DNA of 32,444 nt from Cohnella sp. CFH 77786 (GTDB lineage: Bacteria; Bacillota; Bacilli; Paenibacillales; Paenibacillaceae). The DNA lies in assembly GCF_019400745.1 (NCBI RefSeq), contig NZ_WJIB01000029.1, positions 1-32,444 on the forward strand. Reading direction: 5' to 3'. The position numbers and the translations under genes are program-made. Positions 22,385 through 30,235 of this stretch are shown piece by piece. Position 1 is the stretch's first letter, and the number at the start of each line of letters is the position of its first letter. Under the pieces are notes generated by a model. That model saw only the letters and a list, made by a program, of their open reading frames with translations. It was not told where the DNA came from and searched no databases.

Positions 22385-22951
22385 TTACACCCTCGCCAGC
22401 AAATCTTGCAGCTCTTGCAGAATCAGCGCCTGGTATCCGGTATCCTCGCCATACCTGCGCTTGATTTCCGCGCGGGTTTCCGCCAGCTTGTCCTGATAAT
22501 CCGGTGCGTCGCGGTCCGGATTTTCCTGTTTGAACTTCACCATCGGTTCCTGCACGTATTTGGGCCGCGGACCCCATTTACCGAGAATGGCGCCGCCGGT
22601 ATCCGCGATAAACACGACCGGAATCGAGCGGCCGCCCATGGTCAGATGCTCATCCATCAAATCCAAATGCTCTTCCAAGATCAGGATCCGGGTCGGAATG
22701 CCGGCCGTCTCCGCCGCGCGAAGCACGACTGGAACGTTGCGGACGACGTCGCCGCACCACTCGGCCGCCAAAATCACGCAGCGCAAGTCGTCCCGGTTGT
22801 TGAGCGACTCGAAAAACGCCTCCAGCCCGCCGTCCGGCCATTCGAACTTCTCGTACCACGACTGGAATGCGTCCTGGTTTTTCGTCATTTTCTCCCTAAA
22901 TTGCTGCGGCGAAATGCCTTGCTGCCACTTGTGCCCGATCTGCCGGCTCAT
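22385..22951 (-). CDS. Thioredoxin-family protein with a single active-site Cys
   Basis: A 188-residue thioredoxin-fold protein of the Thioredoxin_9 type. The active-site stretch is AAEWCGDVV (C66), where only the first cysteine of the CxxC pair is present; the only other Cys near it is C58, before the strand. The cis-proline region is RSIPVVFIAD (about 108-117). A monothiol or thiol-adduct role is therefore likelier than dithiol reductase. Long helical tail with EIKRRYGEDTGYQALILQEL. ATG at 22951 with GGAGGGTG upstream. Lies 27 bases behind dedA. Confidence 0.8.
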   Translation of the reverse strand: MSRQIGHKWQQGISPQQFREKMTKNQDAFQSWYEKFEWPDGGLEAFFESLNNRDDLRCVILAAEWCGDVVRNVPVVLRAAETAGIPTRILILEEHLDLMDEHLTMGGRSIPVVFIADTGGAILGKWGPRPKYVQEPMVKFKQENPDRDAPDYQDKLAETRAEIKRRYGEDTGYQALILQELQDLLARV

Positions 22952-22978
22952 GCGACACCCTCCATTTTCTTGTTCCGG

Positions 22979-23590
22979 CTATGCCGTTTTCTTCTTTTTG
23001 CTGCGCCATATGGCGTAAAGGAAGTAAATCACGAGCAACGCTGCCGCAACGGGAATGATGATGTGGGTGTACGGAGCCGCTTCCTCTCCGATTTGTTCCC
23101 AATTGTCACCCAGCTTCCAGCCCAGCCAAACAAACAGGAACGACCACGGGATCGAAGCGAGCAGCGTCAGGAGCGTATAAACGGTGAAGTTCATCCGCGC
23201 CATGCCGGCCGGAATGGAAATTACCTGTCTCATGACCGGCACGAAACGCGCCGTAAACACGATGACCGGCCCGTACTTATCGAACCATTTTTCCGCGATG
23301 TCCACGTGTTTCTCTTTGATGTGCAAGTATTTACCGAATTTGAGCAGGAACGGCCGGCCTCCGTATTTGCCGATCGCGTACAGGAGCCATTGCTGGATCA
23401 CCGCTCCGATCGTTCCGCAGATGACGGCCCCAAGGAACGTAACGTCCCCTTTCGACACCAGGTAACCTCCGAAACCGAGTACGATTTCGCTCGGGATCAC
23501 CTCGATGGCCAGTCCGATAATAATGCCCCAGTACCCCAGACTTTCCACCCATTCGAGCGCATGCGCCAACAAATCGTGAATGACACCCAT
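22979..23590 (-). CDS. DedA family membrane protein
   Basis: A 203-residue polytopic protein of the DedA/SNARE-associated family, members of which act as phospholipid or undecaprenyl-phosphate flippases. Visible are the re-entrant motif region EVIPSEIVLGFGGYLVS, the segment GTIGAVIQQWLLYAIGKYGG, and the conserved FTARFVPVMRQVISIPAGMARM with functional arginines. A C-terminal helix ends in a poly-Lys tail. First gene of a three-gene operon with the thioredoxin-like and metallo-hydrolase genes, preceded by an extended -10 promoter. Whether it translocates lipid carriers here is inference from the family. Confidence 0.9.
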   Translation of the reverse strand: MGVIHDLLAHALEWVESLGYWGIIIGLAIEVIPSEIVLGFGGYLVSKGDVTFLGAVICGTIGAVIQQWLLYAIGKYGGRPFLLKFGKYLHIKEKHVDIAEKWFDKYGPVIVFTARFVPVMRQVISIPAGMARMNFTVYTLLTLLASIPWSFLFVWLGWKLGDNWEQIGEEAAPYTHIIIPVAAALLVIYFLYAIWRSKKKKTA

Positions 23591-23632
23591 CGCGGAATAC
23601 CTGCTTTCTCTCCCATTTCCAAAGCTTTTTTT

Positions 23633-23641
23633 ATTCTAGCA
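23633..23641 (-). promoter_or_regulatory. Extended -10 element for the dedA operon
   Basis: On the minus strand TGCTAGAAT, an extended -10 with TG one base before TAGAAT. No good -35 is visible (nearest is TGGAAT at 18 bases), as is common with extended -10 promoters. It is about 45 bases upstream of the dedA start. Confidence 0.5.
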
Positions 23642-23753
23642 CAGTCCGAGAGGGCGATTCCAGCCGATGAAAATGCGCCTCGGGCTTGTCATGCGGGGAC
23701 GGGCCCGGGCATAGACTTCGGTAGAGGGACAAAGTTGAGGAGGAATGAACGGC

Positions 23754-24209
23754 ATGAGCAAAGTCGTGTTTGTCGACCGCAAAAAAATGCAGCTGTACGC
23801 CCTATTGGCGGTTGCGGTCATTTTGGCCGGGGCGTACGTCGGGTGGCAGCAGTCCAAACCCGCGTCCGCTCCTTCGGCGGTCTCGGAGGCGCCGCAGGTG
23901 TTTCAGCTCGTGACGGGCGAGTTCAGAGCCACTTCGAGCAGCGGCAAAGAATTGGAATCGTACCGCTGGGATCCCGGCACGATCGTCGTGCAGAAGAACA
24001 GGCCGGTCGAGCTCCGCATTTCGGGCATTAACGGGCAGTCCCATCCGTTCGTCATCGAAGGGCTCAACGTCAAGGGCGTGGTGAACAAAGGGAAAACGGC
24101 AATCGTCCGGTTTACCCCGACGGAAGCGGGCATCTATCCGATCGTATGCCAGACACACGACGTCCCCGCGAACGGCGGTCCGATGGTCGGCTACCTGGTC
24201 GTCCAATGA
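23754..24209 (+). CDS. Membrane-anchored cupredoxin-domain protein
   Basis: A 151-residue protein: basic N-terminus, one transmembrane helix (about 13-31) and a Pro/Ala/Ser linker, then a cupredoxin domain (about 48-151). Type I copper ligands are recognisable: H97 (GQSHPFVIEG), C132 and H135 (YPIVCQTHDV) and M144 (GGPMVGYL). This is the plastocyanin/EfeO/CoxII-like pattern, so an extracytoplasmic electron-transfer or copper-binding role is likely, but the partner is unknown and no oxidase or EfeUOB gene is adjacent. Two starts exist; the ATG at 23754 has GGAGG ten bases upstream, while the ATG at 23745 is too close to it. Ends at a strong terminator. Confidence 0.85.
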   Translation: MSKVVFVDRKKMQLYALLAVAVILAGAYVGWQQSKPASAPSAVSEAPQVFQLVTGEFRATSSSGKELESYRWDPGTIVVQKNRPVELRISGINGQSHPFVIEGLNVKGVVNKGKTAIVRFTPTEAGIYPIVCQTHDVPANGGPMVGYLVVQ

Positions 24210-24212
24210 GAA

Positions 24213-24234
24213 GGCGCCCGCGAGGGCGTCTTTT
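24213..24234 (+). terminator. Terminator of the cupredoxin gene
   Basis: GGCGCCC-GCGA-GGGCGTC followed by TTTT: a short GC-rich stem with a tetraloop, three bases after the stop codon. Confidence 0.85.
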
Positions 24235-24376
24235 CGTTGTGCGCCGCGTATGGCAAACTAACTAAGCGTTACAGGACATTCCAGGTAAATGGGCGGGTAG
24301 ATGGAAGGAAAGTGAATCGTCTTACCGTGGGAGGTCTCATGGACGTGAGGAGATATCGACGCGCTGCCAAGCACGC

Positions 24377-24406
24377 AAAAAACCGACGGGAGCTTAGTCC
24401 CGCCGG
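24377..24406 (-). terminator. Terminator of the xylo-oligosaccharide operon
   Basis: On the minus strand CCGGCGGGA-CTAAGC-TCCCGTCGG followed by six T, 16 bases after the GH43 stop. The 24235-24376 stretch shows no gene. Confidence 0.9.
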
Positions 24407-24421
24407 CCGTATCGTATGCGC

Positions 24422-26044
24422 CTATTCCATTTCCCGGTAAACGAAATAATCGAAGTCCGCCGTGAGCCGCTTGCCCGTTAAATCTTGCGCGCACAAGCCA
24501 ACGAATGTTCCGGTAAAGCCCCAGTCGGTAAACGTTCCGTTCTCGAATTTCGTGCAATATTCGTCCGATAGCTTCGATAAGTCCAGCGTCGGACCGAGCG
24601 TTTCCCACGCTTCGCCGTCCAGAGAATAGCCGAACCGAAGCCCGGCTTTCGAGATCGACGCGCGTAAGCAACACCCATCGGCGTCATCCAGCGGGATCCC
24701 GCCCTGCCCCAGCGGCTCGGAATAGACGCCGTTGTCGCTGGCGACGATGCGCAGGCATTTACCTAGCTCTTCATCATGCGTCACGTGCAAATAATAGTAA
24801 TGCTTCGTATTGTAGTAGCATACCATTCCCGCCATCTGCTGGAACGATTCCGGCGAGAAAGACACGCGCGTCTCGGCTTCCGCTTCCAGCGATTGCAGCC
24901 TTCTTGCGACGAGACTTTGCTCGTGCATGGAATTTAGAGACTCTCTTCCGCGCAGGCGCAAATAACCCGGCCGTTCGGTTAAGCTAAGCCAGCTTTCGTT
25001 GGCCGGTTCGCGCAGCGTGTTCCACCAAATCGCAAGCGACGCCGCGTCGAAGTCGTCCCGCTCCGGCAACGCCTCGAACGGATGCCACGCCAATGCAGGC
25101 GCTGGCACCCCTAAGCTCGGACGACTCCTCCTGCCCCCGTTTCCGCCATTCGCCAGCCTCAGCCAACCGTCCGCGGTCCACTCGACGCGCTGCAACGCCG
25201 TTTCCCGCCCGAGCGGCGAACGCTGCAATCCTTCGATCGGACGAGCGCAGAGGTGAGCGATGTACCATTCGCCCGTCTGCGTCTCGACCAAGCTCGCATG
25301 GCCCGCTTTTTGCAACGCCAGCTCAGGCGCTCCGAAAGCCGTCAGCATCGGATTGCTCGGATCAACCTCGTAAGGGCCGAACATACTCTCCGACCGAGCG
25401 ACCGTCACGGCGTGCTCGTAACCCGTTCCGCCCTCGGCGGTCATGAGGTAGTAGTAGCCGCCCCGCTTATACAGATGCGGCCCTTCCGTACCTCCAAGCG
25501 AAGTACCCTTGAAGATGATCCGCTTCTCCCCGACCAACCTGCGTTGTTCCACGCTATATTCCTGTATGACGATACCGTAAAACGGATTGCGCCCTGCGCG
25601 GTGATCCCAAATCATGTTCAGCACCCATTTGCGCCCGTCGTCGTCATGGAACAACGAAGGATCGAAGCCGCTGCTGTTCAAATAGATCGGATCGCTCCAA
25701 GGCCCCTCGATGCTTTCAGCCGTCACTAAGTAATTCGGCGTGTCCTTGTATGCCCCCGCCAAGCTTCTCACATTCGTATAGAGCAAATAATAGAGGCCAT
25801 CCGAATAAGTCAGACACGGCGCCCAAATTCCGCCCGAGTTGGGGTTGCCGCGCATATCAAGCAGCCGGGCCGAATCCAGCGGACGCGTCAGTACACGCCA
25901 ATGAACCAAATCCCGCGAATGATGGATCTGCACGCCCGGATACCATTCGAACGTAGACGTCGCGATATAATAGTCTTCGCCGACGCGCAAGATCGATGGA
26001 TCCGGATTAAAGCCTCGCAAAATCGGGTTATGAATCATGGACAT
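24422..26044 (-). CDS. xynB: GH43 beta-xylosidase
   Basis: A 540-residue GH43 enzyme, the size of XynB-type beta-xylosidases. The five-bladed propeller covers about 1-310, with catalytic residues D15 (base, GFNPDPSILR), D128 (pKa modulator, SSGFDPSLFHDDDG) and E187 (acid, GGTEGPHLYK). The C-terminal part (about 330-540) is the beta-sandwich typical of this subfamily, shaping the active site. It releases xylose from short xylo-oligosaccharides; arabinosidase side activity is possible. No signal peptide, so it acts in the cytoplasm on imported oligosaccharides, matching its place behind an ABC importer. ATG at 26044 with GGAG nine bases upstream; 24 bases behind the permease gene. Confidence 0.92.
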   Translation of the reverse strand: MSMIHNPILRGFNPDPSILRVGEDYYIATSTFEWYPGVQIHHSRDLVHWRVLTRPLDSARLLDMRGNPNSGGIWAPCLTYSDGLYYLLYTNVRSLAGAYKDTPNYLVTAESIEGPWSDPIYLNSSGFDPSLFHDDDGRKWVLNMIWDHRAGRNPFYGIVIQEYSVEQRRLVGEKRIIFKGTSLGGTEGPHLYKRGGYYYLMTAEGGTGYEHAVTVARSESMFGPYEVDPSNPMLTAFGAPELALQKAGHASLVETQTGEWYIAHLCARPIEGLQRSPLGRETALQRVEWTADGWLRLANGGNGGRRSRPSLGVPAPALAWHPFEALPERDDFDAASLAIWWNTLREPANESWLSLTERPGYLRLRGRESLNSMHEQSLVARRLQSLEAEAETRVSFSPESFQQMAGMVCYYNTKHYYYLHVTHDEELGKCLRIVASDNGVYSEPLGQGGIPLDDADGCCLRASISKAGLRFGYSLDGEAWETLGPTLDLSKLSDEYCTKFENGTFTDWGFTGTFVGLCAQDLTGKRLTADFDYFVYREME

Positions 26045-26068
26045 TCAAATCCGCTCCTTCTCCCTCTA

Positions 26069-26950
26069 TCAACCTTTCACCGCCCCGGCCGTCAATCCGC
26101 TTTCTATTTGTTTAGACAGCAGCAGGTACAGCAAGATGACCGGCAGCGTCGCCAATACGAGAGCCGCGCTAATGACCGCATACTCCGCCGTGAATCCGCC
26201 GCGGAACGTCATCAGGCCGATCGGCAGCCCTTTCAAATAATCCTTGTTCGCGAACACGAGAGGCAGAATGAACTCGTTCCAGATGCTGAACGCGCTCAAT
26301 ATCGTTATGGTCGAGATGATCGGCCGTCCGAGCGGCAAATAAATCGACGCGAACGTCCGGTAAATGCCGCTGCCGTCCACAGTCGCCGCTTCATCAAGCT
26401 CTTTTGGAATTTGCTGGAAGTAACCTGTCATCAAGTATACCGCAACGGGCAGCCCGAACGCGACGTAAGGGAAGAACAAGGCAAAGAACGTGTTCAGCAA
26501 GCCGAGCTCCTTCATAAGGAGTGTCAGCGGAATGAGCGTACTTTGCCCCGGAATCATCATCCCGAACAGGAAAAACAGCAGCAAGAACTTGGACCCTCTG
26601 AACGGCCTTCTCGCCAAATAGTAGGAAATGAGCGAAGCGACGAGCAGCAATCCGAGCACGGAGAGAGCCGTGATGTAGAAGCTGTTGAACATGTAGTCTT
26701 TGACGCCGTATTCCCAAGCGCGGCGGAAGTTGTCCCATTGCAGCGCCTTCGGGAACCCCCACGGATCGCCGTAATATTCTTCGTTCGTCTTGAACGCGCC
26801 GATGATCATCCAGACGAGCGGATAACCGGTCAGCACGAGATTCAAGATCAGGATTAGATAGATCGCCGCCCTAACCAAGCCCTTGCGCAGCTTGGGATAC
26901 GATTTATCGGACGGTGCATAGGCGTTCATCGGTATTGCCTGATCTGTCAT
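26069..26950 (-). CDS. Carbohydrate ABC transporter permease (MalG/CUT1 type)
   Basis: A 293-residue permease with six predicted transmembrane helices (near 25-47, 90-112, 120-143, 155-177, 207-228 and 260-280). The EAA loop that contacts the ATPase reads ELDEAATVDGSGIYRTFASI followed by YLP. It pairs with the preceding MalF-type permease, 15 bases upstream, and imports sugar oligomers delivered by the lipoprotein. No ATPase gene is in the operon; CUT1 importers of this group commonly share a multi-task ATPase (MsmX-like) encoded elsewhere. Confidence 0.93.
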   Translation of the reverse strand: MTDQAIPMNAYAPSDKSYPKLRKGLVRAAIYLILILNLVLTGYPLVWMIIGAFKTNEEYYGDPWGFPKALQWDNFRRAWEYGVKDYMFNSFYITALSVLGLLLVASLISYYLARRPFRGSKFLLLFFLFGMMIPGQSTLIPLTLLMKELGLLNTFFALFFPYVAFGLPVAVYLMTGYFQQIPKELDEAATVDGSGIYRTFASIYLPLGRPIISTITILSAFSIWNEFILPLVFANKDYLKGLPIGLMTFRGGFTAEYAVISAALVLATLPVILLYLLLSKQIESGLTAGAVKG

Positions 26951-26965
26951 GCTTAGCTCCCCTTT

Positions 26966-27856
26966 CTAGTTCTGATACGACTCTCTGCGCAGCAAGCGGA
27001 TGATAATGACGGCGACGATCAGGCTGAAAATGAACATAAACCCGGCGATCGAGCTGCCGTAGCCGAAATCGAGGAACTGGAACGCTTGTTTGTACATGTA
27101 ACTCGACATCACTTCGCTCGATCCGTTCGGTCCGCCCTCGGTCATGATATAAATCAAGTCGAAATAGCGGAACGAGTTAATGACGCAGTTAAGAATCGTG
27201 AACGTTATGACGTGCCAGATGAGCGGAATGCGGATACGGAACACGATCAGGCGCTCCGTCGCACCTTCCATCTTGGCCGATTCGATGATTTCGTCCGGAA
27301 TCGTCTGAAGCGCGGCATAGTAGACAACGACATAGAAGCCGATGAACTGCCAAGCGACGACCGCGATGATCGAGCCGAGCGCATAGCCGGCTTCTCCGAG
27401 CCAGACGTGCACGAGATGATCCAACCCGAGCTTGGTCAGCAGAGCGTTGAGCAAGCCGATGTTCGGATCGTAAATTTGGCCCCACAGGATGCCGAGCACG
27501 GTGCTGGACATCATCACGGGGAAAAAGTAAATCGTCTTGAACCAGCGCCCGAATCTGACTTTCGACGTCAGCAGCAGCGCAAACAGCATGCCTGCGGGCA
27601 ACTGGATCATAAGGGCAAAAAAAGTCAGCTTGAACGTGTTGATCATGACCTGGCGCATCGTCTCGTCGTGCAGCAGCCTCGTCCAATTGTCCAGCCCCGC
27701 GAACACTTTAGGCTGCGTGGCGATGCCGTTCCAGGTAAAGAAGCTCAAATACATGCTGTAAACGATCGGAACGATGACCATAACCGAATAAATGACGATC
27801 GCGGGCATCGTGAAAAGGAATCGGCTCGACCATTTCGCGAAGCCTCTTTCCAACAT
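26966..27856 (-). CDS. Carbohydrate ABC transporter permease (MalF/CUT1 type)
   Basis: A 296-residue permease with six transmembrane helices and an EAA loop EIIESAKMEGATERLIVFRI followed by RIPLIW. Substrate-side features such as YIMTEGGP(NGSS) are typical of the sugar CUT1 family. A GTG at 27865 is in frame but lies directly on the Shine-Dalgarno; the ATG at 27856 has GAAGG eight bases upstream. Separated from the binding-protein gene by about 100 bases with a perfect 10-bp hairpin. Confidence 0.92.
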   Translation of the reverse strand: MLERGFAKWSSRFLFTMPAIVIYSVMVIVPIVYSMYLSFFTWNGIATQPKVFAGLDNWTRLLHDETMRQVMINTFKLTFFALMIQLPAGMLFALLLTSKVRFGRWFKTIYFFPVMMSSTVLGILWGQIYDPNIGLLNALLTKLGLDHLVHVWLGEAGYALGSIIAVVAWQFIGFYVVVYYAALQTIPDEIIESAKMEGATERLIVFRIRIPLIWHVITFTILNCVINSFRYFDLIYIMTEGGPNGSSEVMSSYMYKQAFQFLDFGYGSSIAGFMFIFSLIVAVIIIRLLRRESYQN

Positions 27857-27897
27857 AGGTGTCACCTTCTCAGGGGTAATTTCGTGCGTATAATGCT

Positions 27898-27929
27898 ACA
27901 TGCGGTCCGGATTTCTCTAGACCGCATGT
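27898..27929 (-). promoter_or_regulatory. Intercistronic hairpin between lipoprotein and permease genes
   Basis: ACATGCGGTC and GACCGCATGT are perfect 10-bp arms around a 12-base loop. On the minus strand no T tract follows, so this is probably an mRNA-stabilising or partial-termination element that raises the level of the binding-protein message relative to the permeases. Confidence 0.65.
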
Positions 27930-27959
27930 CGGCGTGACATCTTATCATCGATTATCCGG

Positions 27960-29315
27960 TTACTCTTGCGTAATTTTCGCGAGCTCGGCTTTGACGTCTA
28001 CGCCTTTCTTGCCGGCGATCGTCGTAGCCGCGTTCAGGAAGTTTTCCGCAGGCTTCGGTTTCAACGCTTGGTCGTAGTACGGGAAGAAACCTTTCGCGTT
28101 GGACGAGACGTATTTCATGACTTCCGCCGCCAGCGGCTTCATGCCTTCCGGCGCTTGGAAATCGGTGAACGGAGGCGTCGTGCCGTTCATCTTCGTGAGC
28201 GCTTCGCGCGTTTTCCAAGAGGACAAGTATTTCAGCGCCTCGTAAGCTTCGGCTTTGTAATTCTCCGCTGCTTTAGCCGAAATCGCGTAGCCGATGCCGA
28301 AGCCGCCCTGGTACGTCGTGCTTGCGCCTTGGCCGCCGTCGACCGAAGGGAACGGAACGAAGCCGACTTTCGCCGCGAATTCGTCTTTCTGCGTGAAGGA
28401 GCCTACCGCCCAGTCGCCTTGCAAGTAAAATGCCGCTTTGTCGTTCAGGAACATGGATTCCGCCGCGCCGTAGTCGAGGCCGAGGAAGCCGCTCACGAAG
28501 CCTTTGTGGTTCAATGCCAAGTCGTTCAGCATCTCGCCCGCTTTGACGAAAGATTCTCCCGTGAAATCGTTGGCTTCGGCTGCAGCCGCGAACGTCGAAT
28601 CTCCGCCCACGCGCTGCTGGAGGTAGGAGAGCCAATGAAGCACCGGCCAGCGGTCTTTGCCCGCTACCGTAATCGGCGTTACTTTGTTCGCGTTGAGCGT
28701 ATCGACTGCCGCCAATAACTCGGCCCAAGTCTGAGGAGGCGCGATGTTGTATTTGGCGAGAATTTCTTTGTTGTACCATAGGTTAACGGAGGCGATCTGC
28801 GTCGGGATCGCGTAGTTTTTGCCGTTGTAGGAATAAGCGTCGAGTCCGCCAGGCGTGATGGAGTTTTTGAACGCCTCGTCCGCGCCAAGCACGTCCGTAA
28901 TGTCGCCTACGGCGTTAGCGTCGACCAGCGTCTTGAATTGGTCGCCCGTCCAGTAGGAGAAGATGTCCGGCAGATCGTTGCTGGCGAGGCCGACTTTGAT
29001 CTTCTGCTTGAACGGCTCGTCGTTGAAATATTCCGGCACGATCTTGATGTTCGGATGGCTGTTGTTGAAATCGTCGATGATCTTTTTGAAAATTTCGCGG
29101 TTCGCGTCGTCCTTCGGTTCGAAGCTCCAAAACTTAAGCTCCACGTTTTTCGCCGGCTTGGTGGAAGGCTCCTCGGATGCGCTCGGCGATGGCGAAGCCG
29201 CTTCCGTGGATGCAGGCTGCGTGCTCTCCGCCGACTTTTCGTTGCTGCCGTTATGGCCGCAAGCGGCCAGCAGCACCAAAGCGAATGCCATGAGGACGGA
29301 TAAAACTTTTTTCAT
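27960..29315 (-). CDS. ABC transporter sugar-binding lipoprotein
   Basis: A 451-residue extracellular solute-binding protein (family 1). Lipoprotein signal peptide with lipobox LLAAC (Cys19), then a Ser/Thr/Glu/Pro-rich linker (about 22-55) and the bilobed binding fold with ELKFWSFEPKDDANREIFKK, LPDIFSYWTGDQ, IPTQIASVNLWYNKEIL and FYLQGDWAVGSF. Anchored to the outer face of the membrane, it captures oligosaccharides; the downstream GH43 suggests xylo-oligosaccharides. ATG at 29315 with GGGGGA nine bases upstream. It lies behind a candidate operator that is shared with the two-component gene promoter. Confidence 0.95.
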   Translation of the reverse strand: MKKVLSVLMAFALVLLAACGHNGSNEKSAESTQPASTEAASPSPSASEEPSTKPAKNVELKFWSFEPKDDANREIFKKIIDDFNNSHPNIKIVPEYFNDEPFKQKIKVGLASNDLPDIFSYWTGDQFKTLVDANAVGDITDVLGADEAFKNSITPGGLDAYSYNGKNYAIPTQIASVNLWYNKEILAKYNIAPPQTWAELLAAVDTLNANKVTPITVAGKDRWPVLHWLSYLQQRVGGDSTFAAAAEANDFTGESFVKAGEMLNDLALNHKGFVSGFLGLDYGAAESMFLNDKAAFYLQGDWAVGSFTQKDEFAAKVGFVPFPSVDGGQGASTTYQGGFGIGYAISAKAAENYKAEAYEALKYLSSWKTREALTKMNGTTPPFTDFQAPEGMKPLAAEVMKYVSSNAKGFFPYYDQALKPKPAENFLNAATTIAGKKGVDVKAELAKITQE

Positions 29316-29353
29316 TGTCGATATCCCCCATAAAGAAGTTTGATTACGCTTTC

Positions 29354-29417
29354 AGTATAGCAACGGGGATTTTTCCATGATCGAACTCTCATTCGACAAA
29401 ATAGCACTATGATTCGA
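29354..29417 (-). promoter_or_regulatory. Promoter and YesN-type operator of the importer operon
   Basis: On the minus strand the -10 is TATACT (29354-29359) with a poor -35, as in activator-dependent promoters. Upstream, on the plus strand, ATTCGACAAAATAGCA (29391-29406) and a second ATTCGA (29412-29417) form direct half-sites 21 bases apart; a weaker copy GATCGA lies at 29379-29384. The motif AAAATAGCA recurs upstream of the kinase gene at the same 31-base gap from its -10. Confidence 0.55.
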
Positions 29418-29434
29418 TGTTTTCCGAGGCCCGC

Positions 29435-30235
29435 TCAAGCCTGCCACTGTTTGTTCGCTTGATCGCGGTATTGGCGCGGCGTTACGCCTTCGATGTCTTT
29501 GAAGACGCGGATAAAATAGCTGGAGGAACGGTAACCGATCTGGTCGGCGATAAGATTGATGTCGGTCGCGGTCGCTAGCAGCAGCTCTTTCGCTTTGCGG
29601 TGGCGCAGCTTCGTCACGTATTCGCTGAAGGTATGTCCGGTTTTCTCCTTGAAAAGGACGCTGAAATAGCTCGGGCTCAAATGCACGTGCTGCGCGATTT
29701 CTTTCACGTTGTTTTCTTCATCTAAATGCTCGTTCAAAAAGGCGATCGCCTTCTTAATCAGCTGGTTTTCTACGCCCTCCGCTCCTTCCGCTTCCCCATC
29801 GGACGAATGCGCGGCTTCCCATTTTTTCGCGATAGCCCTTTGTCTTTGGCTTGCCTTGCGATACTCCAACGCTTGGTCGACTGCTCGTACGAGCTGGTCC
29901 CTATCCACGGGCTTCAACAAGTAATCCAAGATGCCCAAGCGAATGCCTTGCTGTGCGTACTCGAAATCCGCGTATCCGGTTAACAGCAGCACGGCGATAT
30001 CCTTTTTCTCTTCTTCGTGCAATCTTGTCAGCAGGTCGATGCCGGACATGCCGGGCATGCGGATGTCGGAGAGCAGCAGGTCGATTCTGTTCGCGCAAAT
30101 GATCCCATAAGCTTCCAAGCCATGCTCGGCGGTCAACAGCTTATGCTTGCCTTGGTAATGGCGCTCAAGAATATAATAAATGCCCTGACGCGTGTTCACT
30201 TCGTCGTCGACGATCAGAATGTTCATTTGTTCCAT
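29435..30235 (-). CDS. YesN-type response regulator (REC + AraC HTH)
   Basis: A 266-residue response regulator. The receiver domain (1-125) has the acidic pair D10/D11, phospho-acceptor D57 (LLLSDIRMPG), T86 and K108 (LLKPVD). The C-terminal AraC-type double helix-turn-helix (about 165-262) contains VKEIAQHVHLSPSYFSVLFK and INLIADQIGYRSSSYFIRVF. Regulators of this type activate sugar-uptake operons when phosphorylated by the partner kinase. The ATG at 30235 overlaps the kinase gene's end by 13 bases; a second ATG at 30226 is possible. No strong terminator follows, so read-through to the importer operon may occur. Confidence 0.93.
   Translation of the reverse strand: MEQMNILIVDDEVNTRQGIYYILERHYQGKHKLLTAEHGLEAYGIICANRIDLLLSDIRMPGMSGIDLLTRLHEEEKKDIAVLLLTGYADFEYAQQGIRLGILDYLLKPVDRDQLVRAVDQALEYRKASQRQRAIAKKWEAAHSSDGEAEGAEGVENQLIKKAIAFLNEHLDEENNVKEIAQHVHLSPSYFSVLFKEKTGHTFSEYVTKLRHRKAKELLLATATDINLIADQIGYRSSSYFIRVFKDIEGVTPRQYRDQANKQWQA

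Noticed and set aside
22370..24031. 553-residue open frame on the plus strand
   Set aside because: Antisense to the thioredoxin-like and dedA genes and overlapping the cupredoxin gene out of frame; no start signals.
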